Shown piece after piece: positions 30,763 to 45,455 of a stretch of DNA of 64,000 nt. The position numbers and the translations under genes were made by a program. This stretch comes from Acanthornis magna. Its lineage: Eukaryota; Chordata; Aves; Passeriformes; Acanthizidae. The stretch covers positions 434,001-498,000 of the forward strand of contig JAWUZG010000357.1 in NCBI GenBank assembly GCA_036785705.1. The letters run 5' to 3'. Each line of letters begins with the position of its first letter. Within the stretch, counting starts at the first letter, position 1. Under the pieces are notes generated by a model. It was not told where the DNA came from. It searched no databases and worked only from the letters and a program-made list of their open reading frames with translations.

Positions 30763-33700
30763 CTGTGGGGACGGGCGTCAGCAGCCGGGGCACAGGGGTG
30801 TGCCAGCGGCACTGTGACCACATTGGCACCCCGTTCCCACACCGATGGCACCGTGCCTGGATCAGCACCCTGTTCCCACACCGATGGCACTGTGCCCACC
30901 TCGGCACCCCATTCCCACACTGATGGCACCGTGCCTGGATCAGCACCCCATTCCCACACCGATGGCACCGTGCCCACCTCGGCACCCCATTCCCACACCG
31001 ATGGCACTGTGCCCACCTCGGCACCCCATTCCCACACCGATGGCACTGTGCCCACCTCGGCACCCCATTCCCACACCGATGGCACCGTGCCTGGATCAGC
31101 ACCCTGTTCCCACACCGATGGCACTGTGCCCACCTCGGCACCCCATTCTCATGTCCCCACAATCATCCTATTCCTGTGCAAATGGCACCATGCCCACCTC
31201 ACCAGCCCATTCCCACACCAATGGCACTGTGCCCACCTCACCAGCCCATTCCCACACCGATGGCACCGTGCCCACCTCACCAGCCCATTCCCACACCGAT
31301 GGCACTGTGCCCACCTCACCAGCCCATTCCCACACCGATAGCACCGTGCCTGGATCAGCACCCTGTTCCCACACTGATGGCACCGTGCCCACCTTGCAAT
31401 ACCATTCCCCTGTCCCCACAATCATCCTATTCCTGCACAAATGGCACCGTGCCCACCTCACCACCCCATTCCCACACCAATGGCACCGTGCCTGAATCAC
31501 CACCCCATTCCCACACTGATGGCACTGTGCCCACCTCGGTGCCCCATTCCCACACCAATGGCACTGTACCCACCTCACCACCTCATTCCCACACCGACGG
31601 CACTGTGACCACCTCGGCACTCTGTTCCCACACTGATGGCACAGTGCCCACCTCAGCACCCCATTCCCCTGTCCCCACAATCATCCTATTCCTGCGCAAA
31701 TGGCACCGTGCCCACCTCACCACCCCATTCCCACACCAATGGCACCGTGCCTGAATCAGCACCCCATTCCCACACTGATGGCACTGTGCCCACCTCGGTG
31801 CCCCATTCCCACACCAATGGCACTGTACCCACCTCACCACCTCATTCCCACACCGACGGCACCGTGACCACCTCAGCACTCTGTTCCCACACTGATGGCA
31901 CAGTGCCCACCTCAGCACCCCATTCCCATGCCCCCATGATCATCCTACTCCTGCGCAAATGGCCCCATGCCCCCCTCACCACCCCATTCCCACACCGATG
32001 GCACCGTGACCCCCTCACCACCCCGTTCCCACACTGATGGCACTGTGACCACCTCGGCACCCCGTTCCCACACCGATGGCATCATGCCTGGATCAGCACC
32101 CCATTGCCATGCCAACGGCACCCAGTGCCCTGTCCCCATGCTGTCAGCACCAGGCCCACAAGGGCACCCCATTGCCATGCCGATGGCACCGCGTCCCTCT
32201 TGGTGCCCTGTTCCCACATCGATGGCACCACCCCGTTCCCACACCAAGGTCACCTAAGCCTGCCCGGCGCTCACCGTTCTTCCCGCAGAAGCTGCGGTTG
32301 AAGCCATACAGGCAGATCTCACGGCTGGAAGCCTTGGTGGTTCCGTGGAAGAGGACGCGCTCCACGGCGGTGCCAGCGGCACAGCCACGCTTCACGCTGC
32401 CCTTCTTCAGCTGGTACTGCTTGTACAGCACCGGATGGATCAGCTTCTGCACCTGCTGGGCACCGCTGTGTCACCGCTGTGCCGCGGGGACACCCCAGAG
32501 GGTCCCGCGTCCCCAGACTCACCTGCACGACGCTGATCTGGCCGTGCAGCTCCTCCAGCGTGCCGTAGAAATGGCGCACAGTGTCAGCAAACTCCTCCGA
32601 GTCCTCAGCCAGCGCCATCAGCCGCACCTCCTCCTCCAGCGCGCTCACCTCCGGCCCTGCCGGACAAAGCGCCGGTGAACGCGGGCACGGCGCGGGGCAG
32701 GGCCGGTCCCACAGCCCCCACACGCACCGAGCAGGCGGTCGAGCGGGGGCTGGCTGCGGCAGATGGGCACGGCACAGGCGCTGCTGATGTCGAACTCCTC
32801 CATGCGCTCCAAATCCATGGTGAGGGGCCGCCCGTCCAGCACCAGGTCCAGCCGGCGCTCCTGGCGCAGCCAGGCCTCCTCTAGCAGCGTCGCTGCCTCG
32901 GGGGCGTAGGGGACAACGGCGCCAGAGGGGTCCCAGCGCACCCAATGCGCAGCGGCGGTGGCAGCGGTGACAGCGGGGACACCGTGCTCCGGCGGCGGCA
33001 GGCGCTGCAGCAGCGCCTCGAGGTCTCGGGCGGCAGGTGCCACGTAGTCGGCAAAGCCACAGAGCGCGGCGGTGTCCCCGTGCATGACAAGGTGCACGGC
33101 GTGGCGGCGCCGCAGCAGGGCCAGCGCGCAGCGGCCGGAGGCCGGCAGTGCCCGCAGCCGCTCGCTCGCCACCTCCCGTGCCTGCAGCTGCCCCGCCAGC
33201 GCCCGCTCCAGCTCCCGCCGTGCCGCTGACACGTCTCGCTCGAGGAGGCAGAACACCGTCACCCGCACCACGTCTGCTGCCACCAGCGCCTCCTCCAGCG
33301 AGGCCTCCAGCGCGGCCAGGAGCCTGGCGTCCTCCTCGGCCTGCTCCTGCTGCTGCTCGCGGCAGTAGGAGCGCAGGGACAGAGCGGTGGCGCGCGCCAG
33401 CTCCTGCTCCTCGCACCATGTGGTGTCCATGGAGTACTGGATGGCCAGAGCCATCTGCACCTCCTCCTCCACCTTGGTGTCCGACAGCAGCTCCGTGGCA
33501 CCCTCCCCATCGGCCGCACCGGGGAACTCGGCCTCGGCGTCCCACTCGACGCTGAAGGCGGTGTTAGGGCACAGGCTGGGGTTGCCATGGTGGGTGTCCT
33601 TGCTGGGCTGCAGTGCTGCCAGCACCTCCTTGATCTCCTCTGTGGGAGCAGAGGAACATCAACCGTGAGACCCCACCATGTCCTGGGGAGAACCAGCCCC

Positions 33701-36700
33701 CGCGGCCCCCTCATCCCACCGCAGCACCCGAGAGTGACACCCCTCGCCCCTCACCTAAGTCGGAATCAAAGCGCTCCCCACCAGCAGCAACGCTGTCATC
33801 AGCAGCAGCATTGTTGCTCCCGGGCAGGTCCCGGTGCCCGGATCGTGACCGGGGGTGCCAGGGGTTGTTGGGGGGCAGCAGCTCCTCCAGCTCCGGCTGT
33901 GGGGATCGAGGGTTGGCATCACCAACGCTGCTCTGGCACAGCAGGGACCAGTGCGACGGCACCTGCTTGCCAGAGCCCTCCCCGTGAGGCTGCACCTGGG
34001 GATCCGGAGGGCTCCAGGGCTCTCCGTCCAGCTGGATGACGCACTGGAAGCGACTCTCCACCTGCTGCAGGAGGCTCTGCCCAGCCGGGTCCCACAGAAA
34101 GCGGGCGACGCCGGGGAAGCGCAGGGTTGTGGGGTGAGAGGCCACGGAGTCCAGCAGGCTCTGCAGGAAATCTGCCACTGCCCGGCACCGGCCTGGCTCC
34201 CCACTCACCTGTCAGGAGGTGGGCAGGGGCTCAGCACCTGGGCACCGGCACCTGCCCAGCTCCCCATGCACCTGTCAGGAGGTGGGCAGGAGGTCAGCAC
34301 CTGGGCACTGGCCTGGCTCCCCGCTCACCTGTCAGGAGGTGGGCAGGGGCTCAGCACCTGGGCACCGGCACCAGCCCGGCTCCCCATGTACCTGCAGGCA
34401 GCACTGCGAGGCCGGCAGCCCGTGGCACCGCAATGTGCCGTGAGCACGGGGAGGGGAACACAGCAGAGCCCTGCCCACAACCCTGCCTGCACCTGCTGCA
34501 CCTGCCTGCACTGCTGCCTGCACCTGCTGCACCTGCCCACACCTGCCTGTGCCTCCCTGCACTGCTGCCCACACCAGCCCAAAACCCTTCCTGCACCTCC
34601 CTGCACTGCTGCATGCACCTGCTGCACCCCTGCCCACACCTGCTGCCCCTGCCTGTACCTCCTGCACTGCTGCCTGCACCTGCCCACACCTTCTCACGCC
34701 CCTGCCCGCAGCTCACCCGGAACCCAGAGATGTCCCCCCCGTCCAGCGGCAGCAGGGTCACTTCGGGGATGCTGCTGAGCACGTCGTGGTAGTGCTGCTG
34801 CAGGTAGCGCAGAGCTCCCGGCTCTGCCGGCACCAGCACCTCGTCCTGCGCCAGCACCGCCGACATCGGCTCCGGGACCACCGTGGGCTGGGCCCGGCTG
34901 GGCACGGCCTGGAACCCCTCTGTGTCCGTGTCCCTGCTGGGGACGGCGGCTGATGGCCGCCCTGGCACCGGATCTGATGCTGGTGCTGCCGGCGCTGGGG
35001 CTGCAGGAGCCGTGTCCAGTGCGAGGTTCGTGTCTGCCGTGGAGTCCGTGTCTGAGGAGGGGTCTGTGTCCGGAGGAGAATCCATGTCCGGGAAGGGGTC
35101 CGTGACCAGCAGGGGCTCCGTGTCAGGAGGAGGGGCGGTGTCCAGAGCGGGCACTGTGTCCGGGGGCAGGTCCTGCGGCAGCTCCAGGAAGGGGTAGTGG
35201 GGAGCGAGCTCCAGCACCACGTCCTGCAGGCGGTGTGGCCTCCGCAGCACCCGCTCTGCGGCTGGGGGACAAACAGACGGGCATTCGGTGGCCCGCGCGG
35301 CTCCCCACGGTCCCCTGGCACCAGCGTGGGGTCCCGCTCACCTGCCGCCTCCTGGAAGGTGACCACGGCGCCGCGCCCGCCCGGCAGCAGCCGCACGTCC
35401 CTCACGTGGCCGCCGCCGCTGCGCCGGTTCTCGAAGTAGAGCTCGAGCAGGTCCCGGTTCAGCGCCGGCCCCGCCGCCCGCACCAGCACCGCGGGGCTCT
35501 GCGGCGCCCGCAGCAGCGCCAGGCCCTGCCGCTGCGCCCGCTGCTCCGCCGCCGCCAGCTCTGCGGCACGGGCAGCGCTGGCACCGGGGACACCGCGAGC
35601 CCCATCCCCCCGGGCAGGCTCCGCCGGGCAGAACCCGCACCCCAAAATGCCACCCCGGTGCTCCCAGGCCCCCCAGCCCGGTCCCTCACCCCCCAAAACT
35701 CCCACCCCCGGCACTGTTGTCCCCCTGCCCCCCCACAGCCTGACCCTGTCACCCCAGCCCCTCCATCCCCACCCCGTTGTCCCCACCCCCCGCAGCCTCA
35801 TCCTGTCACCCGTCACACCCCGAATCCCCATCCCACCGTCCCTCTACGCCCCGGTGTCCCCCCCATGGCCCCCAGTCCCACCTGGGGGGGTGAGGGGCTC
35901 CTGCAGGCGCAGCAGAGCCCAGCCGGGCACGGGGCCCTGGCACAGGGTGACAGCGCCGGGGGGCACCCCCAGCAGGGTCTCCAGGGGGACATCTGGGTGC
36001 CCTGGGGGGGTGCTGGGATCCAGGCCGTGCAGCAGAAGGTGGGTGGGGTCCCAGGGGGGGGCCGGGCGCACCCCCAGCTCGGCCCCCCCCAGCCTGTGGC
36101 TGCCGTGGACCAACACATTCTGTGCATCTGTGGGGGGAACACCGGGGGTCACCGGGGACACAGTTGGAACTGGGACCCCCAAACACACAATCCCAGTGCT
36201 CCTAGTTGGAACTGGGACCCCCAAACACACAATCCCAGTGCTCCCAGTGGGACTGGGACCCCCAAACACACAATCCCAGTGCTCCCAGTGGGACTGTGAC
36301 ACTCCTCCACATCCCATCCCAGTGCTCCCACTGGGACTGGGATGGTCACACACCCCATCCCAGTGCTCCCAGTTGGAACTGGGACCCCCAAACACACAAT
36401 CCCAGTGCTTCCAGTGGGACTGGGACCCCCAAACACAATCCCAGTGCTTCCAGTGGGACTGGGACCCCCACACCCCATCCCAGTGCTCCCAGTTGGAACT
36501 GGGACCCCCAAACACACAATCCCAGTGCTCCTAGTTGGAACTGGGACCCCCAAACACACAATCCCAGTGCTCCCAGTGGGACTGTGGCCCTCCTCCACAT
36601 CCCATCCCAGTGCTCCCAGTGGGACTGGGACCCCCACACCCCATCCCAGTGCTTCCAGTGGGACTGGGACCCCCAAACACAACCCCAGTGCTTCCAGTGG

Positions 36701-37173
36701 GACTGGGACCCCCAAACACAATCCCAGTGCTCCCAGTGGGACTGGGACCCCCAAAACCACAATGTCAGTGCTCCCAGTGGGACTGGGACCCCCACACCCC
36801 ATCCCAGTGCCCCCAGTTGGAACTGGGACCCCCAAACACACAATCCCAGTGCTCCCAGTGGGACTGGGACAGTCACACACCCCATCCCAGCGCTCCCAGT
36901 GGGACTGGGACCTCCAAACACAACCCCAGTGCTCCCAGTGGCACTGGGACCTCCCACACCCCATCCCAGTGCTCCCAGTTGGAACTGGAAGCTCCCCCCA
37001 CACCCGCGCTTACCCTGGGGGTCCTCGAAGGTGAGGAAGAGGAGGGGGCCAAGGCGCTGGCAGCTCTGCACGGGGCCCCCCCCCGAGCGCCGCCGGCTCT
37101 CGAAGTACAGGACCAGCAGCTCCTCCGGGGCGTCGGGGGGGACCCCCTGCACCTCCAGCACCCCCCCGGCCAT
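30455..37173 (-). CDS. PARP10: PARP10, mono-ADP-ribosyltransferase (nine coding exons, 1051 aa)
   Basis: PARP10 (ARTD10) transfers single ADP-ribose units to proteins in the cytosol and nucleus. It is linked to NF-kB control, replication stress and antiviral responses. Coding exons on the minus strand: 37173-37014, 36127-35882, 35560-35342, 35261-34717, 34208-33755, 33639-32728, 32656-32523, 32452-32275 and 30762-30455. All have GT/AG borders and matching phases, and they sum to 1051 codons plus stop (human 1025). Order: RRM-like modules (exons 1-4), acidic DT/PPDT repeat, ubiquitin-interacting-like motifs (about 599-660), WWE-like domain (about 772-836), catalytic domain (about 845-1045). 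The catalytic triad is H926 (LFHGTT), Y958 (GLGVYFA) and I1026 (DIFVIF). Isoleucine in place of glutamate marks a mono-transferase. Confidence 0.95.
30825..32255. repeat. 39-bp minisatellite filling the last PARP10 intron
   Basis: About 30 copies of ccattcccacaccgatggca plus ccgtgcccacctcggcacc, interrupted every few hundred bases by a spacer variant (tgtccccacaatcatcctat tcctg). It occupies essentially the whole intron between the two exons that carry the catalytic His and Tyr. Confidence 0.92.
32275..32452 (-). CDS. PARP10: PARP10 coding exon 8 (catalytic His)
   Basis: 178 nt, phase 0 to 1. Encodes [34 protein letters not shown] and [12 protein letters not shown]926 in LFHGTT is the NAD-binding catalytic histidine. 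The acceptor is a cagcag tandem (NAGNAG), so a one-glutamine splice variant is possible. Confidence 0.94.
32523..32656 (-). CDS. PARP10: PARP10 coding exon 7 (start of catalytic region)
   Basis: 134 nt, phase 1 to 0. Encodes [20 protein letters not shown], then [17 protein letters not shown] and ISVVQ, the helix and first strand that open the PARP catalytic fold (human: EFQEVVRAFYDTL). Confidence 0.93.
32728..33639 (-). CDS. PARP10: PARP10 coding exon 6 (UIM-like motifs and WWE-like domain)
   Basis: 912 nt, phase 1 at both ends. Residues about 599-613 ([15 protein letters not shown]), 617-633 ([13 protein letters not shown]) and 643-660 ([14 protein letters not shown]) follow the ubiquitin-interacting pattern of acidic lead, Ala and Ser. 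A KH-like stretch ([20 protein letters not shown]) follows. Residues about 772-836 then read [26 protein letters not shown] and [12 protein letters not shown], the W-x2-W ... LE-AW ... D-x2-M layout of a WWE domain. WWE domains bind iso-ADP-ribose or PAR ends in other PARPs. Confidence 0.9.
33755..34208 (-). CDS. PARP10: PARP10 coding exon 5
   Basis: 454 nt, phase 0 to 1. Starts at [20 protein letters not shown] and contains [20 protein letters not shown] and [13 protein letters not shown], the KH-like segment of PARP10 (human counterpart: SARFLLGPEGQHLLQGLEAQ). The tail [10 protein letters not shown]...GERFDSDL is acidic and disordered. Confidence 0.9.
34460..34710. repeat. Simple repeat in PARP10 intron (cctgcactgctgcctgcacc)
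   Basis: Degenerate repeats of cctgcacctgctgcacctgc in intron 4. A larger duplicated block (gtcaggaggtgggcaggggctcag) precedes it at 34210-34400, including copies of the exon-5 acceptor sequence. Confidence 0.8.
34717..35261 (-). CDS. PARP10: PARP10 coding exon 4 (acidic DT repeat)
   Basis: 545 nt, ending phase 0 at donor gtgagc. Begins with the rest of the RRM-like module ([20 protein letters not shown]). It then encodes an acidic, proline-rich repeat: [19 protein letters not shown] and [17 protein letters not shown]. It ends [16 protein letters not shown], matching the conserved LLPLEG...GFR of mammals. The acceptor chosen (cccccag at 35262) gives the mammalian length; an alternative acceptor 6 nt downstream (ccgcag) is possible. 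Confidence 0.88.
35342..35560 (-). CDS. PARP10: PARP10 coding exon 3 (third RRM-like module)
   Basis: 219 nt, phase 1 at both ends. Contains [34 protein letters not shown] and [12 protein letters not shown]. The [11 protein letters not shown] motif repeats the one in exon 1, showing internal duplication of the RRM-like module, as in human PARP10. Confidence 0.9.
35882..36127 (-). CDS. PARP10: PARP10 coding exon 2 (RRM-like)
   Basis: 246 nt, phase 1 at both ends. Reads [20 protein letters not shown], then [18 protein letters not shown], then a second RRM-like strand set ending [11 protein letters not shown]. Acceptor ccccccacag, donor gtggga. It completes the first module and covers the second. 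Confidence 0.88.
36165..36985. repeat. Minisatellite filling PARP10 intron 1, about 42 bp unit
   Basis: About 20 copies of aatcccagtgctcccagtgg followed by gactgggacccccaaacacac. This is the same family as the repeat downstream of PARP10 at 29.94-30.13 kb. Confidence 0.9.
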
Positions 37174-37174
37174 C
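37014..37174 (-). CDS. PARP10: PARP10 coding exon 1 (start codon, first RRM-like module)
   Basis: ATG at 37173-37171 lies directly behind an acceptor (gtgccccag, then G ATG), so a noncoding first exon must lie upstream. 53 codons plus G encode [20 protein letters not shown] and [14 protein letters not shown], the beta1-alpha1-beta2 start of an RRM-like fold. The donor is gtaagc. Confidence 0.92.
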
Positions 37175-37468
37175 CTGGGGCACCCACACCGTTGGGGGTG
37201 CGATCCCCCTCGGATCCTTCACAGCCCCTGCCCCCCAGCCCCGGTGTGACCCCACCCCGGACCAAGGACCCCAAATCCCATCCCCAAACCCCACCCGCAC
37301 CTCCCTTACCCTGGGGTCCCCGGGGCTGGGCCCCCCCCGTAGCCACAAGCAAACCCCTCCAGCCTCCGGGACTGGACCCCCACACGCTCCGGACCTCTCC
37401 AGCGCCGTGGGGACCCTGTGCCCCCCGGGACAGGACCCCCCGCCCCCGGGACAGGGCCCCCCCACGCA

Positions 37469-37515
37469 CCGAGCGCCGCGCGGCTCCGCCCCGGCAGTGA
37501 AACGAAACCGAAACG
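37469..37515 (-). promoter_or_regulatory. PARP10: PARP10 promoter: interferon response element and probable noncoding exon 1
   Basis: GAAACCGAAACG at 37504-37515 is a perfect GAAANNGAAA interferon-stimulated response element (on the minus strand it begins CGTTTCGGTTTC), with a further GAAAC at 37499-37503. A donor-like GGCGCTCG/gtgcgt at about 37470 and the acceptor at 37175 define a probable short noncoding exon 1. PARP10 is an interferon-stimulated gene in mammals. The TSS itself is inferred. Confidence 0.65.
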
Positions 37516-37639
37516 TGGGGAAAACGGGAAGAGGAAGGGCGGGAGGCGGGGCCGGGGTGGGGACACTCGACAGTCCCCGTGTCCCGCGTGTCCATCCCTC
37601 CGAGGGTGACCGGAGGGCGCGGGACCGGCCCCACGGGCG

Positions 37640-38090
37640 ACAGGGGGACAAGTGATTATCCCTCGCGCGTGACCGGGCGACACGTGACCGGCCCCACGAG
37701 TGGCCAGCGGACACGAAACTGTCCCCAGATGTGACCAGGGGACACGGAAAAGGCCCCACGGGTGACAGGGGTACCCGGAAATGACCGGCCCCACGAGTGA
37801 CCAGGAGACACGGATCTGACCCCGGATGTGATGAGGGGACACGGAAAAGGTCCCAAGGGTGACTGGGGGACAAGTGACTGTCCCTCGTGCGTGACCTGGG
37901 GGCACGTGACCAAGCCCCACGAGTGACCGGGGGACACGGAACTGACCCCAGAGGCGACGTGGAAAAAACGCCACGGGTGACAGGGGTACACGAGAATGAC
38001 ACAGGGACACGGGAGCGGCCCCACGGGTGACAGGGGACACGTCAGCGTCCCTCGCGCGTTACCGGGGACACTTCACCTGCCCCACGCGTG
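37640..38090. repeat. Minisatellite in the PARP10-GRINA intergenic region
   Basis: Degenerate copies of a roughly 30-bp unit containing ccacgagtgaccgggggacac and variants (ccacgggtgacaggggtacacg), between the two divergent promoters. Confidence 0.8.
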
Positions 38091-38094
38091 ACAC

Positions 38095-38345
38095 GGCGAG
38101 AGGGGGCGGGGCCGGGGCCACCCGCGCCGATTCCGGGCCGCCGCCACCAGGGGGCGCTCTGCCGCGCGGCCCCGCCCCTCCCTCTGGCCCCGCCCCCTCC
38201 CCAGCGAGGCCCCGCCCCTCTCGGTGGTCTACGCAGCACTCAGCGGGCGGGCCCAGCCGAGGCCCCGCCCCCTCCAGGCCCCGCCCCCGGCTGGCCCCGC
38301 CCCCCCGGCGCGCAGCGAGCGGACCCGCGCAGCTCGGCCCGGCCG
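38095..38345 (+). promoter_or_regulatory. GRINA: GRINA CpG-rich promoter and noncoding exon 1
   Basis: A dense CpG region with many GC boxes (ccccgcccc) ends in a donor-like ggccg/gtgagt at 38345/38346. The first GRINA coding exon begins after an acceptor at 40423, so an upstream noncoding exon is needed, and this is the best candidate. No TATA box is seen. It lies about 0.8 kb from the divergent PARP10 promoter. Confidence 0.6.
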
Positions 38346-38699
38346 GTGAGTGGGGGGCTCGGGGGGCCCGGGGCTCGGGCGGGGGGGAGACGGGCGGTGA
38401 GCGGGGATCGCGGGGGCCCCGGGGCCGCCCCCGAGCGCGGTTCCCTCCGCCGCTTGCCGCTGCCGCATTCCGCAGCGCGCGGGTTCGGTTCGAGGAGGGG
38501 GGGGTGGGGGGGTGGCGGGGAGGGGGTGGCGGGGCCGAGCGGGACCCCGCGGCCACGGGCACAGCGGGGGTCCCCCGGTAGCTCCCCCCGCGGTAGCGCT
38601 CGGGGATTAGGTTCGCTGCTGCTGTAAATAGGCCGCGCCGGGGCTTTACCGAGCGTCAGGGCAAAGCGGCTTACGGGGCTCCGAGAGAACCGGTGGGGG

Positions 38700-39010
38700 G
38701 GCGGGCGGCGGCACCCCCGCAACCCGTGATGCGGGAACACCTGCACCCCCGCAACGCCGCCCGCCGAGCTGTGGGCATCCCTGCGGCCCCCGCACGCCGT
38801 GCTGCGGGCACCCCATCACCCCCGGAGCCCGCCCGCACGCCGTGCTGCGGGCACCCCCGCACCCCGTGATGCGGGGCCCCCTGCACACCGCGCCCCCCCG
38901 CATTCCCGCAATCCGTGATGCAGACACCCCCTGCGCCCCCCCGCACCCGCTGCTGCGAGCCCTCTGCGCCCCCCGACGTGCGCTGCGGACCCTCCTGAGC
39001 CCCCCGTGCC
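38700..39010. repeat. Degenerate repeat in GRINA intron 1 (cccccgcaccccgtgatgcggg)
   Basis: About ten copies of a roughly 26-bp unit (ccgcacgccgtgctgcgggcac), CpG-rich. Confidence 0.75.
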
Positions 39011-40014
39011 GCATGCTGCGTGCCCCCACGGTGCCCGCACCCCGTGTCGCCCATTCGGGGTGCCGTCCGTACCCCGCCCCGTGTGCGGTGCGCCCCATGC
39101 CCCCTGACCCCGTTCAGGGTGCCCCCGCTGCCGCGCACACCCCGTGCCCCCCGTACCCCCGGGAAAGCCGCCCAGGCCCTGTCCGCCCTCCTAAATGCGC
39201 CCCCCGCCCGGTGTCGGTGCCGCCCCCGCGGTGCCGCAGGGCCGAGCCCCCCCCGTCCCGCCGCCCGCCCGGGGCGCGGGGCCGTCACGCGGCGGCTGCG
39301 GTTGCGCCACCGGCCGGCGCTGCCCGTTGGCCGGGCCGAGGCCGCTGCGGCACCGAACAGCGGCGGCACCGCACCGGCACCGCGCGGGCACCGCCAGCGG
39401 CGCCTGCCAGGCCGCGGCACCGCACCGGCACCGCACCGGCACCGGCAGCGACACCGCGCCGGTACCGCCACCTCAGTGGTACCGCACCGCCGCGTGCGCG
39501 ATCGCCGCTGAGGGCGCAGCCGCCGCTCCCTCACCGCCCGGTTTTATAACCGGGCCCCGGGAGCGGGGGCGGCCCCGGGGCTGCGGCGGAGCGCGCCCGG
39601 CCTCGATGAGGTGGAGCCGAGGCCGGGGCCGGGGCCGGGGTCGGGCCTGGCAGGCCCCCGCTGCTCCCGATGCCGGTCCTGGGGAGCAGTGGGGCAGCGC
39701 CGGGGCTCCCCCGCACCGCTGCCGGCAATCACGGCAGGAACCGGTCCCGCACATCGCCCCCCAGCCATGGCAGAGCCCCCCAACCATGGCAGAGCCCCCC
39801 AACCCCGCGGCCCGGCCCCGCACATCGCCCCCTGCCCCGGGGGCTGTTGCCATGGCAACGGCATCGCCGCCGCCATCTTGTGCGGGCCCGGGGGGGGGGG
39901 CAGCGGGACGGGACCCCCCCCGTTGCAGGACCCTCCCCCATCCCGGGGCATCCCCGAGTGGAGGACCCCCACTGCGGTGCTGAACGGGCCCGGGACCCCC
40001 AGGGCTGCATGAGG

Positions 40015-40385
40015 GTGGGGGGTGATGGCTGGAGAGCTGACAGCCGTGGGGGGCGATGGCCGTGGAGTGATGAGGAAGGGGGTGACAGCTGTGGGGGGTG
40101 ACAGCCATGAGGAGCTGATGGCCCTGGAGTGATGAGGAAGGGGGTGACAGCTGTGGGGGGGTGACAGCCATGAGGGGCTGATGGCCGTGGAGTGATGAGG
40201 AGGGGGGTGACAGCTGTGGGGGGGTGACAGCCATGAGGAGCTGATGGCCATGGAGTGATGAGGAGGGGGGTGACAGCTCTGGGGGGGTGACAGCCATGAG
40301 GAGCTGATGGCTGTAACCGGGGGGATGAGGAGGAGGGCGATGATGGCCGTGGGGGGTGATGAGGAGGTGGGTGACAGCCGTGGGG
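40015..40385. repeat. About 60-bp tandem repeat in GRINA intron 1
   Basis: Five to six copies of gatgaggaggggggtgacag ... gtgacagccatgaggagctg ... gatggccatggagt, ending next to the exon-2 acceptor. Confidence 0.88.
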
Positions 40386-40405
40386 GATGACACCCCCAGC
40401 TCTGA

Positions 40406-44536
<4,131 letters not shown>

Positions 44537-45145
44537 TAGCCGTTCGGTTTTGTCGCCGTTGTCATCGCGTTCCCCGGCGGTTCCCCGCGGCCCCGGTTCT
44601 TGCCCCGCGGGGGTTTTGCTGGCGCGGGGGTGTCGCGGCCCCCCCGGCCCCCCGCTCGTCCCTGCTGTGAATACGGTTCTCCCCCACCCCTTGCGTTGAA
44701 CGCGGACTGGAAGCACTTTGGAGCCCCCTCCGTCCCGTCCTGTCCCCTCCACGCTGTCCCCTCCCCGTCACCCCTCCGGCCGCGCAGGCAGGGGCAGTGT
44801 GGCAGCACTGCAAACCCCTCGAGCCGCTGTCCCTGCCCGTCCCCATCCCTGTGGCACCCCCAGACACTCCCTGAGCCACCGTTCCCACATGGATGCCCCC
44901 CCGGCACCCCTCGAGCCACCATCCCTGTCTGTCCCCAGCCCCCTGAGCCCGTGGCACCCTCAGACCCTCACGTGGAGGCACCCCCAAGACCCCCCGAGCC
45001 ACCATCCCTGCCCATTCCCGGACGTCTCCAGCCACCTGCCTGTCCCCACCCCCTGACCCCCCGAGCCACAGTCCCTGCCGGTGGCACCCCCGGACCCCCC
45101 TGTCCCCTCCCCGCGTGGCCGAGGCCCCGTCCTGGTCCTGCTGTT

Positions 45146-45151
45146 AATAAA
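45146..45151 (+). terminator. GRINA: GRINA polyadenylation signal
   Basis: AATAAA at 45146-45151 followed by a T/G-rich stretch (ttgtcttgttc). The 3'UTR thus runs from 44490 to about 45170 and is itself built of weak repeats of 'cccgagccaccatccctg'. No other poly(A) signal lies in between. Confidence 0.9.
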
Positions 45152-45319
45152 TTGTCTTGTTCATCTCCCATGGCTCCGTCCCCGGCTCCGTGCCGAGGTG
45201 TCCCCATCTTGAACTGTCCCCACCACGTCCCAGCTGGGGCTCAGGTGACAACGGGGGCTGAGGGGGCTGGGGACAAGAAGGCTGTGGGGGACCCCAGCAG
45301 GACAGGGGGGGTTGGGCTC

Positions 45320-45455
45320 TGCTGAGATATTGGGGAAATTCCTTCCTGGAAAGGCTGTTCAGCCCCGGGGCAGGGCTGGAGTCCCCACCCCTGGGAGCCT
45401 TGAATGTGGCACTTGGGGACATGGCCATGGGCAGTGCTGGCCCAGGTGGGCACAG
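45320..45455 (+). mobile_element. CR1 LINE fragment (3' region)
   Basis: ggaaattccttcctggaaag gctgttcag ... agtccccacccctgggagcc ... gtggcacttggggacatgg follows the 3' part of avian CR1 (compare ccatccctggaggtgttcaa and ggcactgagggacatggttt). Diverged. The following 45455-45740 is unique sequence to me, ending in AATAAAAG. Confidence 0.65.
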
